Of a stretch of 48,758 nucleotides of DNA, positions 22,428 to 31,253 are shown in pieces (positions within the stretch are counted from its first letter, which is position 1; every line of letters begins with the position of its first letter). The stretch covers positions 1 through 48,758 of the forward strand of contig JBDIBA010000009.1 of assembly GCA_039812705.1 (NCBI GenBank), in the 5' to 3' direction. Origin of the DNA: JBDIBA01 sp039812705. GTDB lineage: Bacteria > Actinomycetota > Acidimicrobiia > Acidimicrobiales > JBBSGY01. Below the pieces are notes generated by a model, which did no database searches, was not told where the DNA came from, and saw only the letters and a program-made list of their open reading frames with translations. Both the position numbers and the translations under genes were made by a program.

Positions 22428-23498
22428 CTAGGAACGCACCTTTCCAGTGGAACTGCGCAACACCAGTGACGCCTCAAGGTTTGTGGCGGCTGGGCGTTCC
22501 TGGTTTGGTTCGAGGAGAATGCGTGCGGCTTGTTCGCCCTTGTCGAAGAGTGGCTGACGCATGGTTGTCAGGCCCGCAGCGTCGGCTGCAGGTACGTCGT
22601 TGAAGCCAATCACAGAGACGTCGTTGGGAACCGACTTGCCGGATTCCTCGGCAGCTGTCATGAAACCGATTGCCAGTTCGTCACTCGTGCACAACACAGC
22701 GGTGGGTGCGGAGCTGTCGGACAAAAGCTTCTTGGCCGCAGCAGCGCCCTCGGCGCGCGTGTTGCGGCTGCATTGATAGATGGCGACCTTGTCCATGTCG
22801 ATGCCCGCGGACCGCAGCGCGTCGCCGTAGCCCTCGATGCGCAACCAGCTGACGGTTGAGGCGTCGGATTCGCCACCGTCGATTCCACTTGACGTTGCGC
22901 TGCGCTCGTCTTCGTCCAAGCCGTAGACCAAAATTGCAAATCGTTTGTGACCAAGGTCAAGAAGGTGTTGAGCGGCTTCGGCAGCGGCTTTGCGGTCGTT
23001 GATTCCAATCCACGATGTTCCGCCGATTTTGGTCTGGTCGACACAAACAATCGGCAGACGGCGCCGCACTGCTGCTTCAACAAAGGGGTGAGTGGGCGGA
23101 ATTGAGTACAGAACGAAGCCGTCGACAACGGCATTGGTGACGATTTCGGCACTCTCTTTGGAAGGGGTTGCCGGAATTAACAACATCGCCGAATCGGCTG
23201 ATTCTCCAGCGCGTGCAACGCCTTCAAGGAACAGCTGGGAAGCGGCATCGGCAAAAGCGTGGTGTAGGGGCTCGCTGAACAACACGCCAATTGCACCGGC
23301 GCGGCCCTTGCGAAGCCGACGAGCCACGGGGTCGGGGCCCGTGTAGCCGAGCTGTTCAGCTGCTTCGAAGATGCGCTTTCGCAGTGTCGGGGAGAGCTGG
23401 TCTGGGTGGTTGTAGGCGTTGGACACCGTGGACCTAGACACGCCCAACTGGGCCGCGATGGTGGCAAGAGTTACGGGCGTATCAGGCTGAAATGTCAT
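22428..23498 (-). CDS. LacI family transcriptional regulator
   Basis: The N-terminal helix-turn-helix is TLATIAAQLGVSRSTVSNAY, with the hinge helix in PVARRLRKGRAGAIGVLF. The periplasmic-binding-protein-like core contains VDGFVLYSIPPTHP, CVDQTKIGG and VSVIGFNDVPAADAAG, where the last is the typical LacI/GalR dimer segment. At 356 residues it is full length. The next gene on the same strand upstream is the secreted GH5 enzyme (its stop is 96 bp from this start), which makes a sugar-responsive control of that enzyme plausible. I see no clear operator palindrome. Confidence 0.9.
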   Translation of the reverse strand: MTFQPDTPVTLATIAAQLGVSRSTVSNAYNHPDQLSPTLRKRIFEAAEQLGYTGPDPVARRLRKGRAGAIGVLFSEPLHHAFADAASQLFLEGVARAGESADSAMLLIPATPSKESAEIVTNAVVDGFVLYSIPPTHPFVEAAVRRRLPIVCVDQTKIGGTSWIGINDRKAAAEAAQHLLDLGHKRFAILVYGLDEDERSATSSGIDGGESDASTVSWLRIEGYGDALRSAGIDMDKVAIYQCSRNTRAEGAAAAKKLLSDSSAPTAVLCTSDELAIGFMTAAEESGKSVPNDVSVIGFNDVPAADAAGLTTMRQPLFDKGEQAARILLEPNQERPAATNLEASLVLRSSTGKVRS

Positions 23499-23536
23499 TG
23501 ATTCTCACAGTTGAGTCAACGGAATATTTAGTTTGA

Positions 23537-23573
23537 CACCGGAACCACCCAAGTATTGGTGATGGTCCCGGTG
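23537..23573 (-). terminator. Possible terminator of the GH5 gene
   Basis: CACCGGAACC and GGTCCCGGTG form a 10-bp stem with one mismatch and a 17-base loop, about 20 bp after the GH5 stop. There is no T run, so the call is weak. Confidence 0.35.
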
Positions 23574-23594
23574 CGGTCTTGAAGCGTCGGGAAA

Positions 23595-25652
23595 TCAAGA
23601 GGTGATGTCGCGAACTGGTGATGAAATCGTTTCGGTGGCAAGTGAGCCGGCAAAGGCAGCGTTGCCGAAGTTGAACACACCGCCATCGGTCGACACGAGT
23701 CGGTATCCATCTCCAGATGCCGTGGCACTCATGTCGGCAATTGGTGCGTTTAGCGTCTCGCCGCCCATCGAGCCGTAGTAGCCAATGTCGCGACCGAAGG
23801 TGAAGATGCCGCCATCGCGAGCAACGAGCCAGTAGCCGTCACGCTTTGGATTGACAGCCATTCCGACAACCGGTTGGTTGAGGATGCGATCTCCGGTCGA
23901 ACCGTGGAATGGCGCGTTTCCAAATGTGAACACTCCACCATCGGCAGCAACAAACCAGTAGCCGTCGTTGTTGTTGGTTGGTGTGATGGAAAGCGCGGGC
24001 TTGTTGAGAACCATGCCACCCGTTGAGCCGTAGAATTGGGCATCGCCATAGGTGAACACGCCGCCGTCAGATCCAAGCAGGTAGTAACCCTTGCCTGATG
24101 GCGTTACCGACATCGAAACGATTGGACCATTCAGGCGAAGGTTCGACGGATCGCCGAAGTGTTGGGCGTTGCCCTTGTTGAACACGCGACCGTCGCTTGC
24201 GGCAAGCCAGTAACCACGGTTGTCGTTGGTGTTGGCAATCGAAACAATTCCGGAGTTGGCCGGGGCGTTGCCATAGGTGGCCGCCTGACTTCCGAAGCCA
24301 TAGACCACGCCGGTTGTCGTGACCATGCGGTAGCCATCGTCTTGGCCCGTTTCGCCGCTGCTAGGAGGTTGGGTTGTTGTGGTTGTTGCTGGTGGGCGAG
24401 TGGTGGTGGTCGTTTGAGGACGAGTTGTCGACGTTGTGGTCGGCGCAGCTGTTGTAGGTGGTGTGGTTTGCGGCGGCGTTGTGTTGGCACCACCGTTGGC
24501 CAAGAAGAAATTCTTTACGTCTTTGCCGTACGCCGTTGTGCTTCCGCTCCACTCGGTCAGCAACGCAGAACCACCGTATTGATAGCCGGGAGGGCATTCG
24601 CCTGGACGAAATGCCCACACGCCAACGCCGTCACCGCCTGCGTTGTAGAGCCAGCGCATGAAAGATGTGACGAACCAACCGCTGCAGTCGTTCTCGCCGA
24701 TTTCGGTTGCGACCATTGGCATCACGTTGAGGACCGGCTTGAATTCGGCATTCCAGCAGCCTTCAGTAACGCAGCGCTTGAAGTTGTAGAGGTGCTGTCC
24801 GGCAACCAGTTGGTTGGCCGAGTCTGTGGGTAGGTGGCGAAGGAACTGCGACATGTCGTGGCCCCAGTCGATTCCATTGAGGATCAATGGGTTGGTAGCG
24901 CCGGTCGCGCGAACGATGTTTGTTAGTTGTTGGTAACCAGCAACGGTGTAACCCTGGTCGGTGGAGCAGCCGTCGCGAAGGCATTGCCAGGAGATCTGGC
25001 GAGGCTCGTTGAACAGTTCGAACATCATTGCCTTGTTGTTCTTGAACGTTGAGGCAACGGAGCGCCAGAACGGGATGCTGTTGACCGTGTTGGCCATGTA
25101 CGTCTCTTGTTCGGCCCAGCCGGTGTCGTGCGGGTCTGCAAAGTGAAGATCGACTGCTGTGTAAATGCCGTTGGCGTTCAAGCGGTTGACATAATCAACA
25201 ATTGCGTTGCGGTAGTTGGCGCCGGTTGCAGCTTCGCGACCGGGCAACTTGCCGTCAAGCCAGCACAGCTCGTTCAGCGGAATGCGAACAAAGTTGACAC
25301 CCCACGACTTCATGAGGTTGATCTGTGCTTGGTCGACCGGTCCATCGAAGATGACACCGTTTTGCTGACACATGTATTCGGTGCCCGAACGGTTCACGCC
25401 GTTAAGTCGCACAGCGTTTCCGTTGGCGTCAACCAGTTGATTTCCGGCAACTCGCAATGACAGTGAAGTTGCTGCGCTTGCGGGGCTGGTTGACATTGCG
25501 CCGAGTGAGGCTGCGATGACGATTGCGCTTGCCGCGATGGCGGTTGAGCGAAAAGCCCGTGCCTGTTGTCGCGCACTGACCGATTTGGAATCGGAAGCTT
25601 TCGAAAGGGGTCGAGAGCGAAACAGTGATGCAACAAAGCGGGGAAACAGCAT
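23595..25652 (-). CDS. Secreted glycoside hydrolase family 5 (cellulase-like) with C-terminal GYWLV-type repeats
   Basis: From ATG 25652 the product has 685 residues; the frame is open to 25751, but that start overlaps the region of a 13-bp hairpin. A long signal peptide (basic start, then STAIAASAIVIAASLGAM) ends near SPASAAT. The GH5 barrel (about 65-380) has LNGVNRSGTEY, the acid/base glutamate in MFELFNEPRQISW and the nucleophile in VATEIGEND. A Thr/Pro linker (TTPPQTTPPTTAAP and on) leads to about six 42-residue repeats such as GYWFVAADGGVFTFGNAPF and GYYLLGSDGGVFTYGDAQF. GH5 enzymes usually cleave beta-1,4-glucans or mannans. The repeat domain is shared with the GH16 enzyme but sits at the other end. 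Confidence 0.88.
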   Translation of the reverse strand: MLFPRFVASLFRSRPLSKASDSKSVSARQQARAFRSTAIAASAIVIAASLGAMSTSPASAATSLSLRVAGNQLVDANGNAVRLNGVNRSGTEYMCQQNGVIFDGPVDQAQINLMKSWGVNFVRIPLNELCWLDGKLPGREAATGANYRNAIVDYVNRLNANGIYTAVDLHFADPHDTGWAEQETYMANTVNSIPFWRSVASTFKNNKAMMFELFNEPRQISWQCLRDGCSTDQGYTVAGYQQLTNIVRATGATNPLILNGIDWGHDMSQFLRHLPTDSANQLVAGQHLYNFKRCVTEGCWNAEFKPVLNVMPMVATEIGENDCSGWFVTSFMRWLYNAGGDGVGVWAFRPGECPPGYQYGGSALLTEWSGSTTAYGKDVKNFFLANGGANTTPPQTTPPTTAAPTTTSTTRPQTTTTTRPPATTTTTQPPSSGETGQDDGYRMVTTTGVVYGFGSQAATYGNAPANSGIVSIANTNDNRGYWLAASDGRVFNKGNAQHFGDPSNLRLNGPIVSMSVTPSGKGYYLLGSDGGVFTYGDAQFYGSTGGMVLNKPALSITPTNNNDGYWFVAADGGVFTFGNAPFHGSTGDRILNQPVVGMAVNPKRDGYWLVARDGGIFTFGRDIGYYGSMGGETLNAPIADMSATASGDGYRLVSTDGGVFNFGNAAFAGSLATETISSPVRDITS

Positions 25653-25753
25653 GACGCTTAGGTTACAGGTTGTAATAAAATTGCCACGGAAATAGGGCGC
25701 TTTTGCGATGTTTTGTCGACGAGGAGCCGAATAGGCACTCGTTTTGGACATAA

Positions 25754-25796
25754 GACAACGCCGCAGCTGACCTGAAGGGCCGTCTGCGGCGTTGTC
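25754..25796. terminator. 13-bp hairpin between two minus-strand genes
   Basis: GACAACGCCGCAG pairs perfectly with CTGCGGCGTTGTC around a 17-base loop. It lies between the stop at 25867 of the small upstream gene and the GH5 gene on the same strand. It has no T run, but the perfect stem makes a terminator for the small gene likely. Confidence 0.55.
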
Positions 25797-25866
25797 ACCA
25801 GTGTTTGCAACCTCCTTTCACGCGGAGCGAACTTGACGAACTGGGTTAACGAACTGGATCAAAGGT

Positions 25867-26205
25867 TCAAGCGGTCACGTCCACTTGGGAGCCAAGTTGA
25901 TCCTCGATGTATTTCGAGCCCCTGCGGTTTGCAGTTGCCGCAACGGCCTCATCGCGTGAGAAGACAGCACGCTTGGCAATCTGCATTGCGATGTCCGGCG
26001 TCATGTCTGGAACCGACCGAACTAATGAGTCCGCAATCTTTTGAGCGACCAGCTCAATCGGTACGCGTTGGGACGTTGGTGGTTCTTCAGAAGTTTCGCC
26101 CGAGCTAAAGCGCTGCGAACGGGTTCTTGGCATAGCGGATCTAACGGCCATGACGGCGTAGTTAGAGCCGGCAAATGGGATGCCGCCAATAGCATTCACT
26201 TCCAT
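25867..26205 (-). CDS. Unknown small protein
   Basis: The 112-residue product is not recognised. It starts MEVNAIGGIPFAGSNYAVMA, then has a polar, disordered-looking middle (SGETSEEPPTSQRVP) and a helical end (VPDMTPDIAMQIAKRAVFSR). There is no signal peptide. The ATG has a GAGG ribosome site 7 nt upstream, preceded by a second purine-rich run, which supports translation. It may be co-transcribed with nothing; a hairpin follows its stop. Confidence 0.55.
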   Translation of the reverse strand: MEVNAIGGIPFAGSNYAVMAVRSAMPRTRSQRFSSGETSEEPPTSQRVPIELVAQKIADSLVRSVPDMTPDIAMQIAKRAVFSRDEAVAATANRRGSKYIEDQLGSQVDVTA

Positions 26206-26355
26206 GTGTAGACCTCGTTTCCTCTCCGTGGATTGGGTCAGTTTTTGGGTGCTGCTTTCCTAAGGTTATTGCCCTTAATACCGCTTTCGACTTGAACGGC
26301 GAGAACCTTTAACAATTTCTTCGAAAGTTTGGAGAAATTGAAAGAAAGTCTCGGT

Positions 26356-27288
26356 TCAGCCCTTGTTGCGGGGAAGCAGGGTGACGCCGCGCATCTGTGG
26401 GATGTGTTCGTCCAACAGCTCGAAAATCAGCTGACGGATGACCCGCGACGGCGGACTGAGGGGATTGCGGCGGTGCTTGGCGAGGCTGACCGTGCGAAGC
26501 GGCATGTCTTCTACGTGCTTGACGGTCCACGTGGAATCCTCATCGTTGCGACCAAGGGGGACCGCCGTTGCGGGCACCAAAGCGGGGCCTTGGCCCTTGA
26601 CGGCCAGCATGACGGCCCATTCGGTACCGTCAATTTCGGCCTGTGCCGAAAGGCTGGTCCCCAGGCGGCGGGCGGCCGCATCGAGTTCGGTTCGCGGTGC
26701 CGTCCCCACAGTGGGAAGAAGCATCGGGGTGTTTCGCAAGTCGACAACAGTCAGCTGCTTGGAGGTCGCAAAGGGGTGACTGGTTGGGGTGACCAGAACG
26801 ATCTCTTCGTCGAAAAGGTCTTCGGCAACGACCTCAGACCATCTCGACGGCGCCTGAATGACGGCCAAATCCAACACGCCAGAGGCAATAAGTGGTTCCA
26901 AGGTGGAAGTGCCGCCGCCTGTCAGTCGGATGTACATCTCGGGATAGCGCCTTGTGATTTGGGTCATCAAGTGAGGGAGCAGCCAGCCGCCTGTTGTTTG
27001 GATCATTCCGCAGTGGACTTCGCCCTTGACTTCATCGCGGAACACGGCAAGATCGGCCGAAATGAGGTCCATCTCGTTGCTGATCCGGCGTGCGCGGGCA
27101 ACGACAGAGTCGCCCTCTGGGGTGAGTCTGTTCAGCGCGCGGTCAATTAGCTGGGTCGATAGCTCGGACTCGAGCTTGGCGATGTGGGTGCTGATGTTGC
27201 TCTGTACGGTGTCCAAAGCATCGGCAGCGGCTGAAAATGTCCCGTGATCCGCTACTGCAATGAGAGCACGAAGCTGACGAAAATCCAT
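26356..27288 (-). CDS. LysR family transcriptional regulator
   Basis: The N-terminal helix-turn-helix is FRQLRALIAVADHGTFSAA followed by LDTVQSNISTHIAKLESEL. The effector domain has the LysR pattern (VHCGMIQTTGGWLLPHLM; LDLAVIQAPSRW; EEIVLVTPTSHPF). I place the start at ATG 27288, before DFRQLRAL, giving 310 residues; an ATG at 27306 is also possible. LysR proteins usually control a divergent neighbour. The DUF3097 gene here is upstream on the same strand instead, so the target is not obvious. The AT-rich upstream DNA has two GATATC words 31 bp apart (27299 and 27330), a possible autoregulatory site. Confidence 0.88.
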   Translation of the reverse strand: MDFRQLRALIAVADHGTFSAAADALDTVQSNISTHIAKLESELSTQLIDRALNRLTPEGDSVVARARRISNEMDLISADLAVFRDEVKGEVHCGMIQTTGGWLLPHLMTQITRRYPEMYIRLTGGGTSTLEPLIASGVLDLAVIQAPSRWSEVVAEDLFDEEIVLVTPTSHPFATSKQLTVVDLRNTPMLLPTVGTAPRTELDAAARRLGTSLSAQAEIDGTEWAVMLAVKGQGPALVPATAVPLGRNDEDSTWTVKHVEDMPLRTVSLAKHRRNPLSPPSRVIRQLIFELLDEHIPQMRGVTLLPRNKG

Positions 27289-27403
27289 CGAAACAATAGA
27301 TATCACATATCCATAAATACTGTTAGACAGATATCGGCGAAATGAATAACGTGACGTCCGTTAAATCAATTAGACCGGCGTTTCCCCCGACGCCGAGTTT
27401 GTG

Positions 27404-27440
27404 AAATAGGGATCGGTTCAACCCCCTCCGGTCCCTATTT
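27404..27440 (-). terminator. Terminator hairpin of the aconitase-DUF3097 operon
   Basis: AAATAGGGATCGG pairs with CCGGTCCCTATTT (13 bp with one T-G wobble) around an 11-base loop. It begins directly after the DUF3097 stop codon. The A/T runs are part of the stem and make it two-sided. Confidence 0.7.
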
Positions 27441-28262
27441 TCATGTCTGGGTTTCCGTCGCAAAGTCGATCAATTGCTCGACTGCGTTGATGAAGTCGGC
27501 TTCCAGGTCGGCATACGAACCAACTTGGGCAAGCAGTTTGGTCCAACACGTCTGGCTGTCCGCAAAACCAAAAGCCTGCGTGATGCCGTCTTTCCAATTC
27601 TGACCGCGGGGAATCTCGGGCCAGGCGTCGATGCCAAGCACCTTTGGGCGAACCGCCTGCCAAACATCGACGTATGGGTGGCCGGTAATCAAAACGAGAT
27701 CGTCGCGAATGCTGTCTGCAATTCGCGTTTCCATTGAGCCCGGCACGAGGTGGTCGACCAGGACACCGACACGTGCAGAGCTGTGTTGACGGAAGTGGCC
27801 AAGCAGTTCGACAAGGTTGTCAACTCCGCCGATTGGTTCGACGACAACGGCGGAATCGCGAAGGTCGTCTCCCCAAACCTTTTCCAACAACATCGCGTCG
27901 TGTTTGCCTTCGACCCAGATGCGAGCGGCCCGTGCAACTTTGGCCTTCGTGTTGGTGGCTGCAACCGAACCCGACGCAGTCTTGGTAGCAGCCTTTTGTG
28001 CTACACGAGGTTTAGTGAGCGTGACGGTTTCGCCGTTTACGGCAAATGCGCCAGCTTGCAATCGAAACACTCGGTCAATGCCGGTTGCCGAACGGACGAC
28101 GACGGCGTCGCCCTCAAACCGCAAGACCTTGCCGCGAAAACGCGAACCTCTGTGCATCACGTTCATGCCAACAGCGGCGGCTTGTTGTGGCCAGATGTGT
28201 GCGGATCGACCGGGCCCGTCAACCGGGCCCGATGTGATGCCCGACGAATCGAAGAAGCTCAT
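27441..28262 (-). CDS. DUF3097 family protein
   Basis: The 273-residue protein belongs to an actinobacterial family of unknown function. The N-terminal part (FRGKVLRFEGDAVVVRS) looks like a small beta-barrel. The core has IWVEGKHDAMLLEKVWGDDL, VVVEPIGGVDNLVELL, then VGVLVDHLVPGSMETRIAD and VLITGHPYVDVWQAV. The order VEGK-D, then GV-D, then V-VDHL is suggestive of a TOPRIM-like fold, but that is my inference. ATG 28262 overlaps the acn stop codon in an ATGA, so translation is coupled to aconitase. A longer frame upstream is a shadow of acn. Confidence 0.85.
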   Translation of the reverse strand: MSFFDSSGITSGPVDGPGRSAHIWPQQAAAVGMNVMHRGSRFRGKVLRFEGDAVVVRSATGIDRVFRLQAGAFAVNGETVTLTKPRVAQKAATKTASGSVAATNTKAKVARAARIWVEGKHDAMLLEKVWGDDLRDSAVVVEPIGGVDNLVELLGHFRQHSSARVGVLVDHLVPGSMETRIADSIRDDLVLITGHPYVDVWQAVRPKVLGIDAWPEIPRGQNWKDGITQAFGFADSQTCWTKLLAQVGSYADLEADFINAVEQLIDFATETQT

Positions 28263-30538
28263 TGTTGTTTCGAGCGCGTGGCCGCGTTTGCACGAATGAC
28301 GTTGAGGGCGCCGCCGGCTTTGAACCAAGAAATGTGTTCGTCGTTCATTGTGTGACTGCAGGTGAACTCTGTGACGGTTCCGTCGGCGTGGTTGATGCGG
28401 CACTGTACGGCTTGGTCGGGGGCAAGGTCTTTCAGGCCAACAATGCTGATTGTGTCTTTCGGACCAATCTTTTCGTACGTCGTTGGGTCTGAAAACGTCA
28501 GCGGTAATACGCCTTGCTTCTTGAGGTTGGTTTCGTGAATGCGGGCAAAGCTGCGCGAGATGATTGCTTTTGCATTCATGAAACGCGGCTCCATTGCCGC
28601 GTGTTCGCGTGACGAACCTTCGCCATAGTTTTCATCGCCGATGGCAACCCAGGGGACTTTGTTGTCTCGGTAGCGACGCGCAATGTCGGGCAAGCCGGCG
28701 ACCTCAAAGTCGTTCGTCTTGTCGAGGCCGGTTCCGGGGTCCTTTGTAAACGAGTTGATGGCTCCGAGGAACAGGTTTTGGCAAATGTTGTCCAGATGAC
28801 CGCGGTATCGAAGCCACGGACCAGCGGCCGATATGTGGTCAGTTGTGCACTTGCCGGCAGCCTTCAACAACACGGTCAGGTTCTCGAAGTCGTTGCCGTC
28901 CCATTCCGCGAATGGTTCAAGCAATTGCAGACGGTCGCTGTTTTCCTTAACAACGACTTGGACGTCACTTCCATCTTCGGGCGGGGCCACAAAACGATCG
29001 AGGCCTTGCTCAAAACCACGCGAAGGCAGCTCCTTGCCGGTCGGAGGCGTCAACTGAGTCTCATCAACCGAGTCGGTTAGCGGGTTGAAATCAAGTGTTC
29101 CTGCAAGTGCATAGGCCACAACGGTTTCTGGTGAGCCGATGAACGAAAGCGTTTGTGCGTTTCCGTCGTTGCGCTTTGGAAAGTTGCGGTTGTACGAACT
29201 GAGGATGGAGTTGGTTTCGCCGGGTGCAATGTCAGAGCGCTTCCACTGCCCGATGCAGGGCCCACAGGCGTTTGCAAGAACGGTTGCGCCGATGTCTTCA
29301 AGGTCTTGCAGCAATCCGTCACGTTCAATCGTTGCGCGGACTCTTTCAGAACCCGGAGTGACAAGCAGCGGTGTCTTTACGCGCATGCCCTTGGCCTTTG
29401 CTTGACGCGCAACATGTGCAGCGCGGCTGATGTCTTCGTAGCTGGAGTTTGTGCAAGAACCAACGAGGGTCTGTGACAAGTGAGTGGGCCAGCCGTTTGC
29501 CTTTGCGTCCTCACCCATCTTGGAAACGGGGCGCGCAAGGTCTGGAGTGTGCGGACCAACAATGTGCGGTTCGAGCGTCGACAAGTCGATTTCGATGACC
29601 TGATCAAAATAGGCCGCAGGGTTTTCAAGCACTTCGTCATCGGCGCGAAGGTGTTCGCTGACGTTGTTGCACAGATCGGCCACGGCTTCGCGTCCCGTGC
29701 TCTTGAGGTATCCCGCGGCGTGCTCGTCGTATGCGAAAAGAGAAGTGGTGGCGCCGATCTCTGCGCCCATGTTGCAGATGGTTGCCTTGCCCGTTGCGCT
29801 AAGTGAATCTGCGCCAGGTCCGAAATACTCGACAATGGCGCCGGTGCCGCCCTTAACGGTGAGGATTTCGGCGACTTTGAGAATGACGTCTTTCGCACTT
29901 GTCCAACCCGATGCGGTTCCTGTGAGGTGAACGCCAATGAGTTTTGGCCAGCGCAGACCAAAGGTCGACCCAACCATCACGTCAACGGCGTCGGCGCCAC
30001 CGACGCCGATTGCGACCATTGCCAGACCGCCGGCGTTGGGTGTGTGGCTGTCGGTGCCAATCATCATTCCGCCCGGGAAGGCGTACTGCTCCAAAACGAC
30101 TTGGTGGATGATTCCCGAACCGGGCTTCCAAAATCCGACCCCGTACTTCGCGCTGACGGATTCCAAAAAGCCGTAAACCTCGGCGTTTGCGGACTCTGCC
30201 ACGGCCAGGTCGCGCTGGCCGTCAACCTCGGCTTGGATGAGGTGATCGCAGTGGACCGTGGACGGAACGGCAACCCTGTCCAGGCCGGCTGTCATGAATT
30301 GCAGCAAAGCCATCTGGGCCGTTGCGTCCTGCATGGCAACCCTGTCTGGAAAGAATTCCGCGTAGCTGCGACCGCGCTCGACCTCTTGGTTCTCGGGGTC
30401 CGCTAGGTGGTTGAACAGGACTTTTTCGGCGAATGTGAGTCCACGACCCAGGCGCCTCCGGCCGATCTCGACCCGTTCGGCCAGCCGTGCGTGGACGGCC
30501 TCAATCAGGGTCAGTGGAGTCTCAGCTGAAACGGCCAT
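28259..30538 (-). CDS. acn: Aconitate hydratase, mitochondrial type
   Basis: The enzyme interconverts citrate and isocitrate in the TCA cycle using a 4Fe-4S cluster. The cluster cysteines are in VGSCTNSSYED and NACGPCIGQW. GTDSHTPNAGGLAMVAIGVG and the C-terminal swivel GDENYGEGSSREHAAMEPRF are complete. At 759 residues, with VEYFGPGADSLSATGKATIC and no AcnA-type insertions, it matches the mitochondrial aconitase form rather than the about 900-residue bacterial AcnA. The start has an AGGAAGGG ribosome site. It is the first gene of an operon with DUF3097. Confidence 0.93.
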   Translation of the reverse strand: MAVSAETPLTLIEAVHARLAERVEIGRRRLGRGLTFAEKVLFNHLADPENQEVERGRSYAEFFPDRVAMQDATAQMALLQFMTAGLDRVAVPSTVHCDHLIQAEVDGQRDLAVAESANAEVYGFLESVSAKYGVGFWKPGSGIIHQVVLEQYAFPGGMMIGTDSHTPNAGGLAMVAIGVGGADAVDVMVGSTFGLRWPKLIGVHLTGTASGWTSAKDVILKVAEILTVKGGTGAIVEYFGPGADSLSATGKATICNMGAEIGATTSLFAYDEHAAGYLKSTGREAVADLCNNVSEHLRADDEVLENPAAYFDQVIEIDLSTLEPHIVGPHTPDLARPVSKMGEDAKANGWPTHLSQTLVGSCTNSSYEDISRAAHVARQAKAKGMRVKTPLLVTPGSERVRATIERDGLLQDLEDIGATVLANACGPCIGQWKRSDIAPGETNSILSSYNRNFPKRNDGNAQTLSFIGSPETVVAYALAGTLDFNPLTDSVDETQLTPPTGKELPSRGFEQGLDRFVAPPEDGSDVQVVVKENSDRLQLLEPFAEWDGNDFENLTVLLKAAGKCTTDHISAAGPWLRYRGHLDNICQNLFLGAINSFTKDPGTGLDKTNDFEVAGLPDIARRYRDNKVPWVAIGDENYGEGSSREHAAMEPRFMNAKAIISRSFARIHETNLKKQGVLPLTFSDPTTYEKIGPKDTISIVGLKDLAPDQAVQCRINHADGTVTEFTCSHTMNDEHISWFKAGGALNVIRANAATRSKQQ

Positions 30539-30655
30539 GGGGAGTCCCTTCCTAAAAAAGAGTCGAACGCGTTGTCCTTGCGACCTCTTGGATCGACAGA
30601 TTTGGACCTAACGTGATGACCCTACCCGGATGGGTGGCCGCAAGCCCGGGTTTGA

Positions 30656-30964
30656 TCAGGCCGCGACGATTAGCAAGATGAGCGCGATAGCCGCGACCAC
30701 CGCCAGTTCGATCAAACCGGCAATGAGAGAACCAATGGCTATGGCGCGCCCGCCTGGCTTGGGCTCGGGAGCTGCCTTGATGCGACGCAGCGAGGCAATG
30801 GCGCAGCTGATCGCGGCGATTGGGGCGATCACGGGAATAAACAAACCCGCCAACGCGCTAACGAGTGCCCAGGAAGCAGCCATGTCTGTGGTGCTCGCAT
30901 GAGGGCTGTAGGTGTGACTTGGCCCGAATGTCGAGGTCTGGTTTGAACCCGCGCTTGTGCTCAT
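30656..30964 (-). CDS. DUF4190-like small membrane protein
   Basis: The 102-residue protein has a Ser/Thr-rich cytoplasmic start (STSAGSNQTSTFGPSH) and two hydrophobic hairpin segments (WALVSALAGLFIPVIAPIAA and LIAGLIELAVVAAIALILL). Between them is SLRRIKAAPEPKPGGRAIAIG, with the family-typical R-I-K ... GGR-A loop. It lies 10 bp after the stop of a second protein of the same type and ends the lipid operon. The function is unknown. Confidence 0.75.
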   Translation of the reverse strand: MSTSAGSNQTSTFGPSHTYSPHASTTDMAASWALVSALAGLFIPVIAPIAAISCAIASLRRIKAAPEPKPGGRAIAIGSLIAGLIELAVVAAIALILLIVAA

Positions 30965-30974
30965 GGGATCAAGC

Positions 30975-31253
30975 CTATTGACCCCAGCGAGTTTCTGCGT
31001 ACCAGAAGAAGGCCCCGTACATCACGGCCGTGAGGACGGCGGTGACCTGGGCAATGGTTGCGATACCGCGGTCAGTGCGGTTTTCAAGCGTGTCGGGGAG
31101 CCGCAATTTGGCGACGATCGCAATGAGAAATGCAGCGATTGAGCCGATGAAGGGGACTACGAAAGACACGAACGCCGTGATGATTGCCAGCTTTGACAAC
31201 GGCGCTATGTCACGTGGTTGTTGCGTACCAGCGGGTTGTGGCTTTGTTGACAT
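30975..31253 (-). CDS. DUF4190-like small membrane protein (second copy)
   Basis: From ATG 31253 the product has 92 residues: a polar start, a first hydrophobic pair (LAIITAFVSFVVPFIGSIAAF), the loop VAKLRLPDTLENRTDRGIAT and a second segment (VTAVLTAVMYGAFFWYA). The layout parallels the next gene, so they look like diverged tandem paralogues. Its start shares one base with the acyltransferase stop (TGATG), which points to coupled translation. The longer open frame upstream is a shadow. Confidence 0.7.
   Translation of the reverse strand: MSTKPQPAGTQQPRDIAPLSKLAIITAFVSFVVPFIGSIAAFLIAIVAKLRLPDTLENRTDRGIATIAQVTAVLTAVMYGAFFWYAETRWGQ

Noticed and set aside
24159..24833. 224-residue plus-strand ORF
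   Set aside because: It is the reverse of the GH5 linker and repeats, giving Cys/Arg/Trp-rich nonsense.
26329..27150. 273-residue plus-strand ORF
   Set aside because: It is the antisense shadow of a clear LysR gene.
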